In this document: one piece after another, positions 8,265 to 17,610 of the stretch | Layout of the letters: each line of letters starts with the position of its first letter | How positions within the stretch are numbered: the stretch's first letter is position 1 | Assembly: GCA_038147335.1 (NCBI GenBank) | Contig: JAYQTK010000002.1 | Span: forward strand, 496,001 to 560,000 | Reading direction: 5' to 3' | From: Marisimplicoccus sp038147335 | GTDB lineage: Bacteria; Bacteroidota; Bacteroidia; Flavobacteriales; Flavobacteriaceae | Length of the DNA: 64,000 nt | The notes under the pieces: generated by a model | Databases searched by the model: none | Told to the model about the DNA's origin: nothing | What the model saw: the letters and a program-made list of their open reading frames with translations, nothing else | Program-made: the position numbers and the translations under genes

Positions 8265-9977
8265 TTAAATATTTTGCTTGTTTAACTCTTCAACTGCATG
8301 GTTCGCTGCTCTGGCTGTTAAAGCCATATATGTGATTGATGGGTTTTGATTTCCAGCTGAGGTCATACAAGCACCATCGGTAACATATACGTTTTTAACA
8401 CTGTGTATTTGATTATTTCCATTTAAAATAGATGTCTTTGGATCTCTACCCATTCTAGCTGTCCCCATTTCATGGATTCCATTTCCAAATACGTAATTAT
8501 CATCAGAACCTGTTCCTGTTACATTTTTAAAGCCAGATCTCTCTAACATCTCAATAGCCTGCTGTTTCATGTCTTTTCTCATAGCAATTTCATTCTCTCT
8601 AATTGTAGCATTAAATGTAACTGTAGGAAGACCCCACTTATCAAGTTTATTATAATCTAGCGTCATTCTGTTATCATGATAAGGTAGAATTTCTCCAAAT
8701 GCTCCCATTGACGCTGACCATTCACCATCTTGGACAATTATCTCTTTGAATCTTTTACCGTAGGCTGCAAGCTCTTCTTTGCTATTGGCAATACTTTTTG
8801 AGCCCCTTGAAGCTCCACCTTGGTATCCATATCCTCTTATAAAATCTTTTCTATTTGTGATACCTCCAATATTTCTAAACCTAGGGATAAAAAATCCAGC
8901 AGGTTTTCTTCCATAAGTAGTTTTGTTTTTAAACCCATCAAAAGTTCCATATGCACCAACCTGAAAATGATGATCCATTAGGTTATGTCCTAACTCTCCT
9001 GAATCATTCCCCATTCCATTTGGAAATCTATTAGATTTTGATTGCATTAGAATGGATGTTGATGCAATTGCTGAAGAGCATAGAAAAATTACCTTAGCAT
9101 AGTACTCGTATGATTGATTGTTTTCTGAATCTATCACTCTGACACCCTTAGCTCTTTTTTTATCCTCATCATAAATTATCTCATGAACTATTGAATTAGG
9201 CATTAAAGTCATATTACCTGTTGCTTCTGCAGCAGGAAGTGTTGAAGAGTTGCTACTAAAATATGCACCATAAGGACACCCCCTCATACATCTATTTCTA
9301 TATTGACATGTAACCCTTCCAAGACCTGGCTTAGTTCCTTCAGTTATATGAGCAGTTCTAGCATTTGAGAGTATTCTCCCATCATTAAAACTTTTGTAAA
9401 TGCTTTCACGCATATGTTGTTCTAGGACATTTAATTCAAAAGGCTTTAAAAATTTTCCGTCGGGGAATTGTGGTAGTCCTTCTGCTCTTCCCTGAACTCC
9501 AATGTATTGTTCAACATAATCATACCAAGGAGCTATATCTTTATATCTAATGGGCCAATCAACTGCAATTCCATCTTTTAAGTTTGCTTCAAAATCAAAT
9601 TCGGAAAGCCTATAGGTATGTCTTCCCCATGTTAGAGATCTCCCTCCAACATGATATCCCCTAATCCAATTAAATTTATTTTCATCATCATTATATGGGT
9701 GCTCAATATCATCCACAAAAAAATGTCTTGAAGATTCTTTATTAACATAACCTGTCCTGCTTTGCTTTGGCTGTCTTTTATATGCGTCCTGTGTAATTGT
9801 ATCACCGCCTTTGAAATCCCAAGGCTCCATATTAGCAGTATGATAGTCATCAATATGATTGATCATTCTACCTCTCTCAAGAACAAGAGTTTTGAGGCCT
9901 TTTTCTGTTAGTTCTTTTGCTGCCCATCCACCACTTATTCCGGTTCCAACAACTATAGCATCAAATTTGTTTTGCAT
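8265..9977 (-). CDS. GMC family FAD-dependent oxidoreductase (sugar/glycoside dehydrogenase large subunit)
   Basis: A 570-residue GMC oxidoreductase. The dinucleotide-binding motif is VVGTGISGGWAAKEL at residues 9-23 with the acidic VLERGR end of the second strand; a Cys-rich stretch CQYRNRCMRGCPYG lies mid-protein, and the C-terminal HEMGTARMGRDP and NQNPSITYMAL blocks hold the catalytic His and Asn. No signal peptide of its own is visible, in line with co-export with the Tat-tagged small subunit. Homologous complexes oxidise gluconate, glucose or the C3 hydroxyl of glycosides. Because the divergent operon encodes a DUF1080 3-keto-glycoside hydrolase, I favour a glycoside 3-dehydrogenase (inference). 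Confidence 0.9.
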   Translation of the reverse strand: MQNKFDAIVVGTGISGGWAAKELTEKGLKTLVLERGRMINHIDDYHTANMEPWDFKGGDTITQDAYKRQPKQSRTGYVNKESSRHFFVDDIEHPYNDDENKFNWIRGYHVGGRSLTWGRHTYRLSEFDFEANLKDGIAVDWPIRYKDIAPWYDYVEQYIGVQGRAEGLPQFPDGKFLKPFELNVLEQHMRESIYKSFNDGRILSNARTAHITEGTKPGLGRVTCQYRNRCMRGCPYGAYFSSNSSTLPAAEATGNMTLMPNSIVHEIIYDEDKKRAKGVRVIDSENNQSYEYYAKVIFLCSSAIASTSILMQSKSNRFPNGMGNDSGELGHNLMDHHFQVGAYGTFDGFKNKTTYGRKPAGFFIPRFRNIGGITNRKDFIRGYGYQGGASRGSKSIANSKEELAAYGKRFKEIIVQDGEWSASMGAFGEILPYHDNRMTLDYNKLDKWGLPTVTFNATIRENEIAMRKDMKQQAIEMLERSGFKNVTGTGSDDNYVFGNGIHEMGTARMGRDPKTSILNGNNQIHSVKNVYVTDGACMTSAGNQNPSITYMALTARAANHAVEELNKQNI

Positions 9978-10073
9978 TTTTATTTAGTTTTTTTCAATTT
10001 AAAGAATATATACTTGAAATCGTAATTAATTATTTAAATTTATATTTATACTAATATAAAAAACCAATATAAT

Positions 10074-11024
10074 ATGAAAAGAAAAGAATTCATCAAATTA
10101 GCTTCAACAGGTGCGCTGGGTATATCATCTCTAGGATATATATCTTGTGAAAATCAAAAAGAATTATTTTTTAAACTATCTCTTGCACAGTGGTCTTTAA
10201 ACAAGGCTATCAGAGGTGGAGAAATGGATCCATATTTATTTGCTGAGAAATCTAGTGAGTTAGGTTTTAAAGGTCTTGAATATGTTAATCAATTATATGA
10301 TGATGTTATGAAAAGTGAAGATAAATCTTCAGCTATTAAAGAATTTATTTTAAAGAATAATCAACTAGCAAATGATAACGGAGTTGAAAACGTACTTATT
10401 ATGATAGATGATGAAGGTGATTTAGCAGATGAGAATGAGGACATGAGACAAATTGCAATAGATAATCATAAGTTATGGATTGATACTGCTGCTGCAATGA
10501 ATTGCTCATCAATAAGATTAAATCTTTATGGTTCAAAAGATGTTGAAACATGGAAAAACTTATCAATTGATAGTTTATCAAAGCTAGGAGAATATGCAAA
10601 AGGAACTGGGATAAATGTAATTGTTGAAAATCATGGTAGAATCACTTCAAATATTCCAGAACTCATGAATGTTATCTATGGAACAAACATGGATAATGTT
10701 GGTACTCTACCTGATTTTGGTAATTTCTGTATGGCTGATGAAGGGTACGGTTCTGTTTTCGATGGTTCGTGTGAAAAAATGTATGATTTTTATCAAGGAG
10801 TAGAAGAAATGATGCCAAAGGCATTTGCAGTAAGTGCAAAGTCAAATGATTTTGATGATAATGGAGATGAAAAAACTATTGATTACATGAGAATGATGAA
10901 AATTGTAAAAAGTTTTGGATACACTGGTTATGTGGGTGTTGAATATGAAGGTGAGAGGTTATCTGAAGAGGATGGAATTAAAGCTACTAGAGATTTATTA
11001 ATTAAAATTGGTCAGTCAATATAA
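10074..11024 (+). CDS. Sugar phosphate isomerase/epimerase (TIM barrel), exported
   Basis: A 316-residue xylose-isomerase-like TIM-barrel protein. The N-terminus MKRKEFIKLASTGALG looks like an export signal and is followed by a Cys (ISCEN), so the mature protein is probably a periplasmic lipoprotein. Barrel motifs include the SLAQWSLNKAIRGG first strand, VIVENHG (metal-binding Glu), LPDFGNFC and a terminal VGVEYEGE (last metal Glu). It heads a five-gene co-directional operon with a transporter, a Gfo/Idh/MocA enzyme, a second TIM-barrel enzyme and DUF1080. Members isomerise or epimerise sugars or keto-sugars; exact substrate unknown. Confidence 0.85.
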   Translation: MKRKEFIKLASTGALGISSLGYISCENQKELFFKLSLAQWSLNKAIRGGEMDPYLFAEKSSELGFKGLEYVNQLYDDVMKSEDKSSAIKEFILKNNQLANDNGVENVLIMIDDEGDLADENEDMRQIAIDNHKLWIDTAAAMNCSSIRLNLYGSKDVETWKNLSIDSLSKLGEYAKGTGINVIVENHGRITSNIPELMNVIYGTNMDNVGTLPDFGNFCMADEGYGSVFDGSCEKMYDFYQGVEEMMPKAFAVSAKSNDFDDNGDEKTIDYMRMMKIVKSFGYTGYVGVEYEGERLSEEDGIKATRDLLIKIGQSI

Positions 11025-11025
11025 T

Positions 11026-12234
11026 ATGAGTAAAACAATAAATATTAAACTTAGTATAATGATGTTCCTGGAGTTTTTTATTTGGGGATGTTGGTTTGTT
11101 ACAATGGGAACTTTTCTTTCACAAGCTTTTAGTGCATCTGGTGGAGAAATTTCATTAGCATATGAGACTCAATCATGGGGTGCAATTATTGCTCCATTTA
11201 TTATTGGATTAATTGCAGATAGATATTTTGATGCAGAAAAAATTCTAGCCATTATTCACATTGTTGGAGGAGGACTTCTCTTTATGTGCTCAATAGCTTT
11301 AGGTTTTGACGCATTCTATCCATACATATTAATATATATGATACTTTATATGCCAACCCTAGCTTTAGTTAATTCTATAGCCTTTAGACAAATGAAAGAT
11401 CCTTCTAAGGAATTTCCAAAAATTAGAGTTTGGGGTACTATAGGATGGATTGTTGCTGGTCTTGTAATTAGTTATGGAGTTGGCTGGGAAGCTATGCAAA
11501 CACTTGAATATACTTTTTATTTAGCTGCAATAGTGTCGGTAACATTAGGTGTTTTTAGTTTTACTTTACCAAAAACTCCTCCAAAAGCAAAAAATGAGAG
11601 TCCTAGCCTTAGAGAAATTTTAGGTCTTGATGCTCTTCAGCTTTTAAGAGATACAAGATATTTAGTTTTTTTCCTATCATCTATACTGATATGTATACCT
11701 CTAGCTTTTTACTATCAGGATGCTAATTTATTTTTAAATGAACTTGGGATGGCTAATGCAGCAGGTGTTATGACATTAGGTCAAATATCTGAAGCATTAT
11801 TTATTTTATTACTTCCAATTTTTCTTAATAAATATGGGATTAAAAAAACACTTATTATTGGAATGCTTGCATGGAGTTTAAGATATGTTTTATTTGCATT
11901 TGGAGATACTGGATCAAATATTTGGATGTTAATTTTCGGTATTGTTCTTCATGGAATTTGCTATGATTTTTTCTTTGTTTCTGGCCAAATATATACCGAC
12001 TATAAAGCAGGTGAGAAATATAAAAGTGCAGCTCAAGGGTTAATTGCTCTTGCAACTTATGGAATAGGAATGTTAATTGGTTTTAGACTTGCAGGGATTA
12101 TTACTGATCAATATGCTATTGAGTCAGGACATGACTGGACTCAAATTTGGACATTTCCAGCAATATTTGCAGCAGTGGTATTAGTGATTTTTATTGTAAC
12201 ATTTAAAAACGAGAAAATAGAAGTTGAAAAATAA
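11026..12234 (+). CDS. NupG-like nucleoside/sugar MFS transporter
   Basis: A 402-residue, roughly 12-helix MFS permease of the nucleoside:H+ symporter (NupG) type, with the N-terminal LEFFIWGCWFVTMGTFL helix and the RVWGTIGWIVAGL segment typical of this group. I start it at the ATG at 11026, two bases after the preceding stop, rather than the in-frame upstream codon at 11008. Relatives occur in many Bacteroidota catabolic clusters with Gfo/Idh/MocA and TIM-barrel enzymes, where they more plausibly carry a sugar derivative than nucleosides (inference). Confidence 0.85.
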   Translation: MSKTINIKLSIMMFLEFFIWGCWFVTMGTFLSQAFSASGGEISLAYETQSWGAIIAPFIIGLIADRYFDAEKILAIIHIVGGGLLFMCSIALGFDAFYPYILIYMILYMPTLALVNSIAFRQMKDPSKEFPKIRVWGTIGWIVAGLVISYGVGWEAMQTLEYTFYLAAIVSVTLGVFSFTLPKTPPKAKNESPSLREILGLDALQLLRDTRYLVFFLSSILICIPLAFYYQDANLFLNELGMANAAGVMTLGQISEALFILLLPIFLNKYGIKKTLIIGMLAWSLRYVLFAFGDTGSNIWMLIFGIVLHGICYDFFFVSGQIYTDYKAGEKYKSAAQGLIALATYGIGMLIGFRLAGIITDQYAIESGHDWTQIWTFPAIFAAVVLVIFIVTFKNEKIEVEK

Positions 12235-13360
12235 AATTAGACTAGGAATCTTAGGTGGTGGTGGTGATTCTCTAATTGGGATAGTTCATAGAATTGCATC
12301 ATCTATGCATGATAACTATGAAATAATTGGAGGTGTATTTAATCCAGATTTTTCTGAAAATTTAAAATTTGCTGAAGAAATTGGATTGAATAAAAAAAGA
12401 ATCTATGAGGACTATGAAAAGATGATTGAGGAGGAATTAAAACTTGACGAAAATGAAAGAATTCAAGTTGTATCAATTCTAACACCTAATTTTCTTCATT
12501 ATCCTATGGCTAAAAAGCTTTTAGAAAATAACTTCAATGTCATTTGTGAAAAGCCAATGACAACTACCTATGAAGAAGCCAGAGATTTAGAAAATATATA
12601 CAAATCAAAGAAGTTAACATTTGCCGTAACATACACATATACTGGTTATCCAATGATAAGGCAAATGAAAGAAATGATTAAGGCTGGAGAAATAGGTGAT
12701 ATACAACGTGTTGATCTTCAATATTATCAAGGCTGGATAAACCCAATCATTCATGATTCCAAAAGACGTTCTGAAACCTGGAGACTTCAACCTGATAAGT
12801 CAGGAATTAGTTGTTGTATTGGAGACATAGGAACACATGCATTTGATATGCTAGAATATGTAACAGGGATGGAAGTGGAAGAACTTCTATCTGATTTAAA
12901 CTACGTTTATGATGATAATATCATGGATGTAGATGGCACAATATTAATTAGATTCTCGGATAAAATTAAAGGTGTTATTAGGGCTAGTCAAATAGCAACT
13001 GGAGAGGAGAATAATTTTACCGTTGCAATTTATGGCAAAAAGGGAGGCTTAAAATGGGAACAACAAAACCCAAATTATTTATATCAATTAAGTGAGTCAG
13101 ACCCATTAAAAATATTAAAGCCAGGACATGATTACAATTCTAATTTTGCTAAAATATCAACTAAATTACCTCCAGGTCACCCTGAAGGAATGTTTGATTC
13201 AATGGCAAATATTTATAATGGAGTTGCTAGAGAGATAAATGGGACAATAGAATTTGATGGTGAATACCCTTCTTTAAATGATGGCTTAAGAGGTATGATG
13301 TTTATTGAGAAAGCTGTTGAATCTCATAAAAAAGGTAACATTTGGGTAAAATTAAATTGA
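12224..13360 (+). CDS. Gfo/Idh/MocA family oxidoreductase
   Basis: A 378-residue NAD(P)-dependent dehydrogenase. The Rossmann motif is GILGGGGDSLIG at residues 8-19, the EKPMTTTYEEA block (catalytic E-K-P) is near 110 and the IGDIGTHAFDMLEYVTG substrate-binding block (G-T-H-x-x-D) is near 203. The start is TTG at 12224, overlapping the upstream stop by 11 bases; no ATG fits the conserved N-terminus. In keto-glycoside pathways such enzymes reduce or oxidise the C3 position of free sugars. Cytoplasmic, no signal peptide. Confidence 0.9.
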   Translation: MKNKIRLGILGGGGDSLIGIVHRIASSMHDNYEIIGGVFNPDFSENLKFAEEIGLNKKRIYEDYEKMIEEELKLDENERIQVVSILTPNFLHYPMAKKLLENNFNVICEKPMTTTYEEARDLENIYKSKKLTFAVTYTYTGYPMIRQMKEMIKAGEIGDIQRVDLQYYQGWINPIIHDSKRRSETWRLQPDKSGISCCIGDIGTHAFDMLEYVTGMEVEELLSDLNYVYDDNIMDVDGTILIRFSDKIKGVIRASQIATGEENNFTVAIYGKKGGLKWEQQNPNYLYQLSESDPLKILKPGHDYNSNFAKISTKLPPGHPEGMFDSMANIYNGVAREINGTIEFDGEYPSLNDGLRGMMFIEKAVESHKKGNIWVKLN

Positions 13361-13367
13361 TTTTATA

Positions 13368-14420
13368 ATGAAAACAATAAAAGGTCCTGCAGTTTTCTTA
13401 GCTCAGTTTGTAGATAAAAAAGCTCCGTTTAATTCTCTTGAAGGGATGTGTAAATGGGCTGCTGATCTTGGATATAAAGGAATTCAAATACCAACATGGG
13501 AGAGTTTTTTAATTGATTTAGATAAAGCTGCTGAGAGTCAGGATTATTGTGATGAACTTCTTGGTAAGGTAAAGTCTTATGGATTAGAAATTACAGAATT
13601 ATCAACCCATCTTCAAGGTCAATTAGTAGCAGTTCATCCTGCATATGATCTAATGTTTGATAATTTTGCACCTGATAAACTAAAGAAGAATCCAAAAGAA
13701 AGAACCAAGTGGGCAATTGACACTGTGAAAAAGGCAGCAGTTGCTAGTAGAAGACTTGGCTTAAAAGCACATGCTACTTTTTCAGGTGCATTATTGTGGC
13801 ATACTTGGCATCCTTGGCCCCAGGCTCCAAAAGGATTAGTTGAAATGGGATTTGAAGAGCTTGCTAAAAGATGGCTTCCAATTCTAGATGTTTTTGATGA
13901 GAATGGAGTAGATGTTTGTTATGAAATTCATCCTGGAGAAGATCTTCATGATGGAATTACTTTTGAAAGATTTCTTAAAGCAACTAAAAATCACAAGAGA
14001 GTAAACATACTATATGACCCAAGTCATTTTATTCTTCAACAACTTGACTATATAACATATATTGACCATTATCATGAATTTATAAAATCATTTCACGTTA
14101 AAGATGCTGAATTTAATCCAACAGGTAAAAAAGGAGCATTTGGTGGATATTTAGATTGGGCTGATAGAGCAGGTAGGTATAGATCCTTGGGAGATGGGCA
14201 GATTGACTTTAAAACCATATTTTCAAAACTAACACAATACGGATGTGATGTTTGGGCAGTAATGGAATGGGAATGTTGTATCAAAAGTCCTGAACAAGGA
14301 GCCATAGAAGGTTCAAAATTTATAAATGACTTAATTATAAATTGTACCAACAAAAAATTTGATGATTTTGCTGGTGGTGATACTAATGAAGAAGATTTAA
14401 AAAATATATTAGGTTTATAG
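13368..14420 (+). CDS. Sugar phosphate isomerase/epimerase (TIM barrel), cytoplasmic
   Basis: A 350-residue xylose-isomerase-like TIM-barrel enzyme without signal peptide. Metal-binding blocks are visible: VCYEIHPGEDLHDG (Glu/His), ILYDPSHFI (Asp/His), SFHVKDAEF (H-V-K-D) and VMEWECC with the last Glu. The N-terminal GPAVFLAQFVDKKAPF and the WHTWHPWPQAP insert are characteristic of the group found beside Gfo/Idh/MocA dehydrogenases in inositol- and keto-sugar-like loci. It follows the dehydrogenase gene by seven bases and precedes DUF1080 by two, so all belong to one transcript. Confidence 0.88.
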   Translation: MKTIKGPAVFLAQFVDKKAPFNSLEGMCKWAADLGYKGIQIPTWESFLIDLDKAAESQDYCDELLGKVKSYGLEITELSTHLQGQLVAVHPAYDLMFDNFAPDKLKKNPKERTKWAIDTVKKAAVASRRLGLKAHATFSGALLWHTWHPWPQAPKGLVEMGFEELAKRWLPILDVFDENGVDVCYEIHPGEDLHDGITFERFLKATKNHKRVNILYDPSHFILQQLDYITYIDHYHEFIKSFHVKDAEFNPTGKKGAFGGYLDWADRAGRYRSLGDGQIDFKTIFSKLTQYGCDVWAVMEWECCIKSPEQGAIEGSKFINDLIINCTNKKFDDFAGGDTNEEDLKNILGL

Positions 14421-14422
14421 TC

Positions 14423-15142
14423 ATGAAAAAAATATTCATTACAACTCTTATATTAATTTCAAGTTTTTGTTTTTCTCAGAATAGTGAATGGACGTATATA
14501 TTTGACGGAAAGTCTTTTAATGGATGGCACCAATATAATGGTGAGTCTGTAGGTAGTCAATGGTCAATTAGTAATGGTGAACTTATTTTTACAAATAACA
14601 GAGATAGCAAACAGGACATTGTCACTGATAATGAATATTCAAATTTTGAACTATCCATTGAATGGAACATATCAAAGGGTGGGAATAGTGGAATATTTTA
14701 TGGTGTTCAAGAACTCCCTGAGTTCGACGAAGCATTTAAGACTGGCCCTGAAATACAAGTGTTAGACAATAAAAATTTCTTAACCTCAACTAAACTTCAT
14801 AAAAGTCCATCTTTATATGATTTAGTTAGCACAGAAAACAAAGCCCTTCAAGTAAAGAATCACGGAGAGTGGAATCATTTAATTTTAACAATCGATCATA
14901 AGAATAATATAGGTACAGTAAAATTAAATGGTCAATTTGCTTTTTCATTTCCTTTGTCTGGTCCTGAATGGGATAATCTTGTATCAAAGTCTAAGTTTAG
15001 GTATAAAGAATACTACACAAAAAAGGCTGGATCTAACGAAGAATTTTTAGCTTTTGGTGCTTTTAAATCTGGTAAAATTGGTCTTCAAGACCACGGAAGT
15101 GACGTAAGGTTTAGAAATATCAAAATTCGAAAATTATATTAA
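14423..15142 (+). CDS. DUF1080 (3-keto-disaccharide hydrolase family) secreted protein
   Basis: A 239-residue protein with a clean signal peptide (MKKIFITTLILISSFCFSQ) followed by one DUF1080 domain: IFDGKSFNGWHQYNG near the start, then the SIEWNISKGGNSGIFYGV block and GPEIQVLDN. This concanavalin-like fold family is now known as 3-keto-disaccharide hydrolase, cleaving glycosides after oxidation at C3. Last gene of the five-gene operon. Its export agrees with a periplasmic oxidation/hydrolysis step upstream of uptake. Confidence 0.9.
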   Translation: MKKIFITTLILISSFCFSQNSEWTYIFDGKSFNGWHQYNGESVGSQWSISNGELIFTNNRDSKQDIVTDNEYSNFELSIEWNISKGGNSGIFYGVQELPEFDEAFKTGPEIQVLDNKNFLTSTKLHKSPSLYDLVSTENKALQVKNHGEWNHLILTIDHKNNIGTVKLNGQFAFSFPLSGPEWDNLVSKSKFRYKEYYTKKAGSNEEFLAFGAFKSGKIGLQDHGSDVRFRNIKIRKLY

Positions 15143-15183
15143 TATCTATAATTCCAAAATATTATCCATATAACGTACTATAG

Positions 15184-15756
15184 ATGAAAAGAAATAAGCT
15201 TATTGTTTTTTCAGCTCCATCAGGAGCAGGAAAAACTACGCTTGTGAAACATATTTTATCTCAATTTAGTAATACAAATTTTTCAATATCTGCTACATCC
15301 AGATCACCTAGAGGGAACGAAAAAGATGGGATTGATTATCACTTTTTATCAAATAGCGAGTTCAAAAAAAAAATTGAGAACAATGAGTTTATTGAATTTG
15401 AAGAAGTTTATGGAGGTGTTCATTATGGAACTCTTAAATCTGAAGTTGAAAATATATGGGCAAATAATGAAATAGCACTTTTTGACATTGATGTTGTAGG
15501 AGGTTTTAATATTAAAAAAATGTATCCGGATAATACATTATCTATTTTTGTTATGCCACCAAGTATTGATACTTTAAAGAAAAGATTAGTTTCAAGAGGA
15601 GATATTTCAAATGATGAAATTAATAGAAGGATTAACAAAGCTGAATTAGAGCTAGATTATGCATCAAAATTTGATAAAATCATAATTAATAATGATCTTG
15701 ATGAATCAAAAAAAATAGCATCAAATCTTGTAAATGAATTTATAGAGAATGAGTAA
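15184..15756 (+). CDS. gmk: Guanylate kinase
   Basis: A 190-residue GMP kinase (ATP + GMP to ADP + GDP). P-loop SAPSGAGKTTL at residues 9-19; the GMP-binding TSRSPRGNEKDGIDYHF block follows, then the FEEVYGGVHYGT segment, all standard for Gmk. Overlaps the start of nadD by eight bases. Confidence 0.96.
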   Translation: MKRNKLIVFSAPSGAGKTTLVKHILSQFSNTNFSISATSRSPRGNEKDGIDYHFLSNSEFKKKIENNEFIEFEEVYGGVHYGTLKSEVENIWANNEIALFDIDVVGGFNIKKMYPDNTLSIFVMPPSIDTLKKRLVSRGDISNDEINRRINKAELELDYASKFDKIIINNDLDESKKIASNLVNEFIENE

Positions 15757-16321
15757 TGTAGGTTTGTATCTTGGAACTTTCAACCCAATTCATAATGGTC
15801 ATGTTACATTAGCAAAATATTTTTCAGAACTGCCAGAATTAGATCAAGTCCTTGTAGTGATTAGCCCTCAAAGTCCATTTAAAATTGAGGATACTTTTAT
15901 TAATGATATTGAAAGACTTGAACTAGCTAAAACTGTTTTTAAAAACTTCAAAAATGTAAAGGTTTCTGATATTGAATTTAAAATGTCTAGGCCTAATTTC
16001 ACAATTGACACATTAAAGGAGTTTAAGAAAAGACATGAATACAATAACCTTATCCTTTTAATTGGAGAGGATAACTTAGTAGGATTTAATAAATGGAAAG
16101 ATTATGAAGAAATTATAGAAATTGCTGAAGTTTATGTTTACCCTAGAGATACTGAACATAAAATTCCTGATGAAATATTAAAAAATAGTAACATAAAATT
16201 AGTTGATGCACCAAAAATTAAAATTTCAAGTAGCCATATTAGATACCTATTGAAAGAAGACCAGAAAATAGATCATCTTGTACCAAAGGAAGTAATCAGT
16301 TTTTTAAATTCTAAGAGTTAA
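15749..16321 (+). CDS. nadD: Nicotinate-nucleotide adenylyltransferase
   Basis: A 190-residue nucleotidyltransferase forming nicotinate adenine dinucleotide in NAD synthesis. Shows the LYLGTFNPIHNGH motif (T/H-x-G-H type) at residues 6-18 and the C-terminal ISSSHIRYLL (S-S-T/H-x-I-R) block. Translationally coupled to gmk. Its last 11 bases overlap the end of the convergent glycosyltransferase gene. Confidence 0.94.
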   Translation: MSNVGLYLGTFNPIHNGHVTLAKYFSELPELDQVLVVISPQSPFKIEDTFINDIERLELAKTVFKNFKNVKVSDIEFKMSRPNFTIDTLKEFKKRHEYNNLILLIGEDNLVGFNKWKDYEEIIEIAEVYVYPRDTEHKIPDEILKNSNIKLVDAPKIKISSSHIRYLLKEDQKIDHLVPKEVISFLNSKS

Positions 16322-17609
16322 TTTTATTAATTATGTCAAGTAGTTTCTTTGTTAGACTCTCTCTTGATAAATAGTCAATGTTATCTATAGCGCTCTTTTT
16401 GTAATCTCCTGCTATCCAGTCATTATATTCATCATTAATAAATTTTACAACTTTCTTTTCAGAAGAAGAATCTGCATTAAATGACTTTTTTGAAAGCTTT
16501 AAAACATTTTCAGACTCCTTCCCTGAGTTTGAAAAATTAATAATTGGTGTTCCACTTGCAATATACTCTATAAGTTTTCCTGACAACATATCTGTTTCCT
16601 CAGTATTTTCATACATAAAATTAACAAGTAAATGGGATGATTTTATTAACCTAATTGCTGCTTCATGATTTACATATCCTTTGTAATCTATTTCAATATT
16701 TTTAGAAAAAATATTTTTTAAATCCATATCAATTTTGCCAGCTAAAATTAACTTTATCCTAAGCCCATTTTTTTTTGGACTTAATACTTCAATTGCATCT
16801 CTAAAGACTTTATAATTATGATTTTTTGATAAAACACCTGTAAAAACAATATTAAACTGATTTGTTTTATCAATACTAATTTTCTCATAAACTGATTTAT
16901 CAAACCCATTATAAATCTTAAAAATTTTTCCTTTATTAGACACTTTATCAGATAAAATTTTATGATATTTCTCTCCAACTGTAGTAATAATTGCATCAGA
17001 ATTTTCTAAAACTTCTGATTCAAGTTTTTTGTTCTTTTGTCTTGAAAAATTAAATCTAAATCTATTTTTTAAATAAAATATTTCAGTCCACGGATCTCTT
17101 AAATCAACTATCCATTTAAGTTTATATTTATTATGAATTTTTAGTCCTATTAAGTGAGTTGAATGAGGGGGACCAGTTGTTATTAGACAATCAATGTTTT
17201 TATTTCGAATTATATTAATAGCTTTTTTATATGCATATTGATTCCAGCCAACTCTTGAATCAGGAATGAAAAAATTAAGTCTTAAAAATGATGTAAACTT
17301 ATCAAAGAATGACTTATTTGGAATATATGATTGAGGTATACTTTTTGTTGTATTTCCAGATTTTATAAATGAGTATAGTTTTAGAAGATCAAAACTTTTT
17401 GTTTTGTATGTTTCAATATTATCTATTTCTTTTAATAGAGAGTAATCCTTTTGATTGTATGATGCATATTTTTCATCTACTGTAATAACAATAGGATTAT
17501 GCCCCATTTCTTTTAAATACTTTGAAAAATACATCCATCTCTGAACACCTGATCCACCTGATGGTGGCCAATAGTAAGTAATAATTAAAATGTTTAGTTT
17601 AGAAGTCAA
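16311..17609 (-). CDS. Glycosyltransferase, family 4 type
   Basis: A 432-residue GT-B glycosyltransferase. The N-terminus IITYYWPPSGGSGVQRW carries the acceptor-side glycine loop, TGPPHSTHLIG and WIVDLRDPWTE follow, and the C-terminal domain has FNIVFTGVLSKNHN and the EYIASGTPIINFS donor-binding (E-x7-E-like) region. Donor and acceptor are unknown; likely a cell-envelope glycan. It lies one base downstream of the DUF3078 gene and so is probably read through from the suf operon. Confidence 0.87.
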   Translation of the reverse strand: MTSKLNILIITYYWPPSGGSGVQRWMYFSKYLKEMGHNPIVITVDEKYASYNQKDYSLLKEIDNIETYKTKSFDLLKLYSFIKSGNTTKSIPQSYIPNKSFFDKFTSFLRLNFFIPDSRVGWNQYAYKKAINIIRNKNIDCLITTGPPHSTHLIGLKIHNKYKLKWIVDLRDPWTEIFYLKNRFRFNFSRQKNKKLESEVLENSDAIITTVGEKYHKILSDKVSNKGKIFKIYNGFDKSVYEKISIDKTNQFNIVFTGVLSKNHNYKVFRDAIEVLSPKKNGLRIKLILAGKIDMDLKNIFSKNIEIDYKGYVNHEAAIRLIKSSHLLVNFMYENTEETDMLSGKLIEYIASGTPIINFSNSGKESENVLKLSKKSFNADSSSEKKVVKFINDEYNDWIAGDYKKSAIDNIDYLSRESLTKKLLDIINKINS

Positions 17610-17610
17610 A

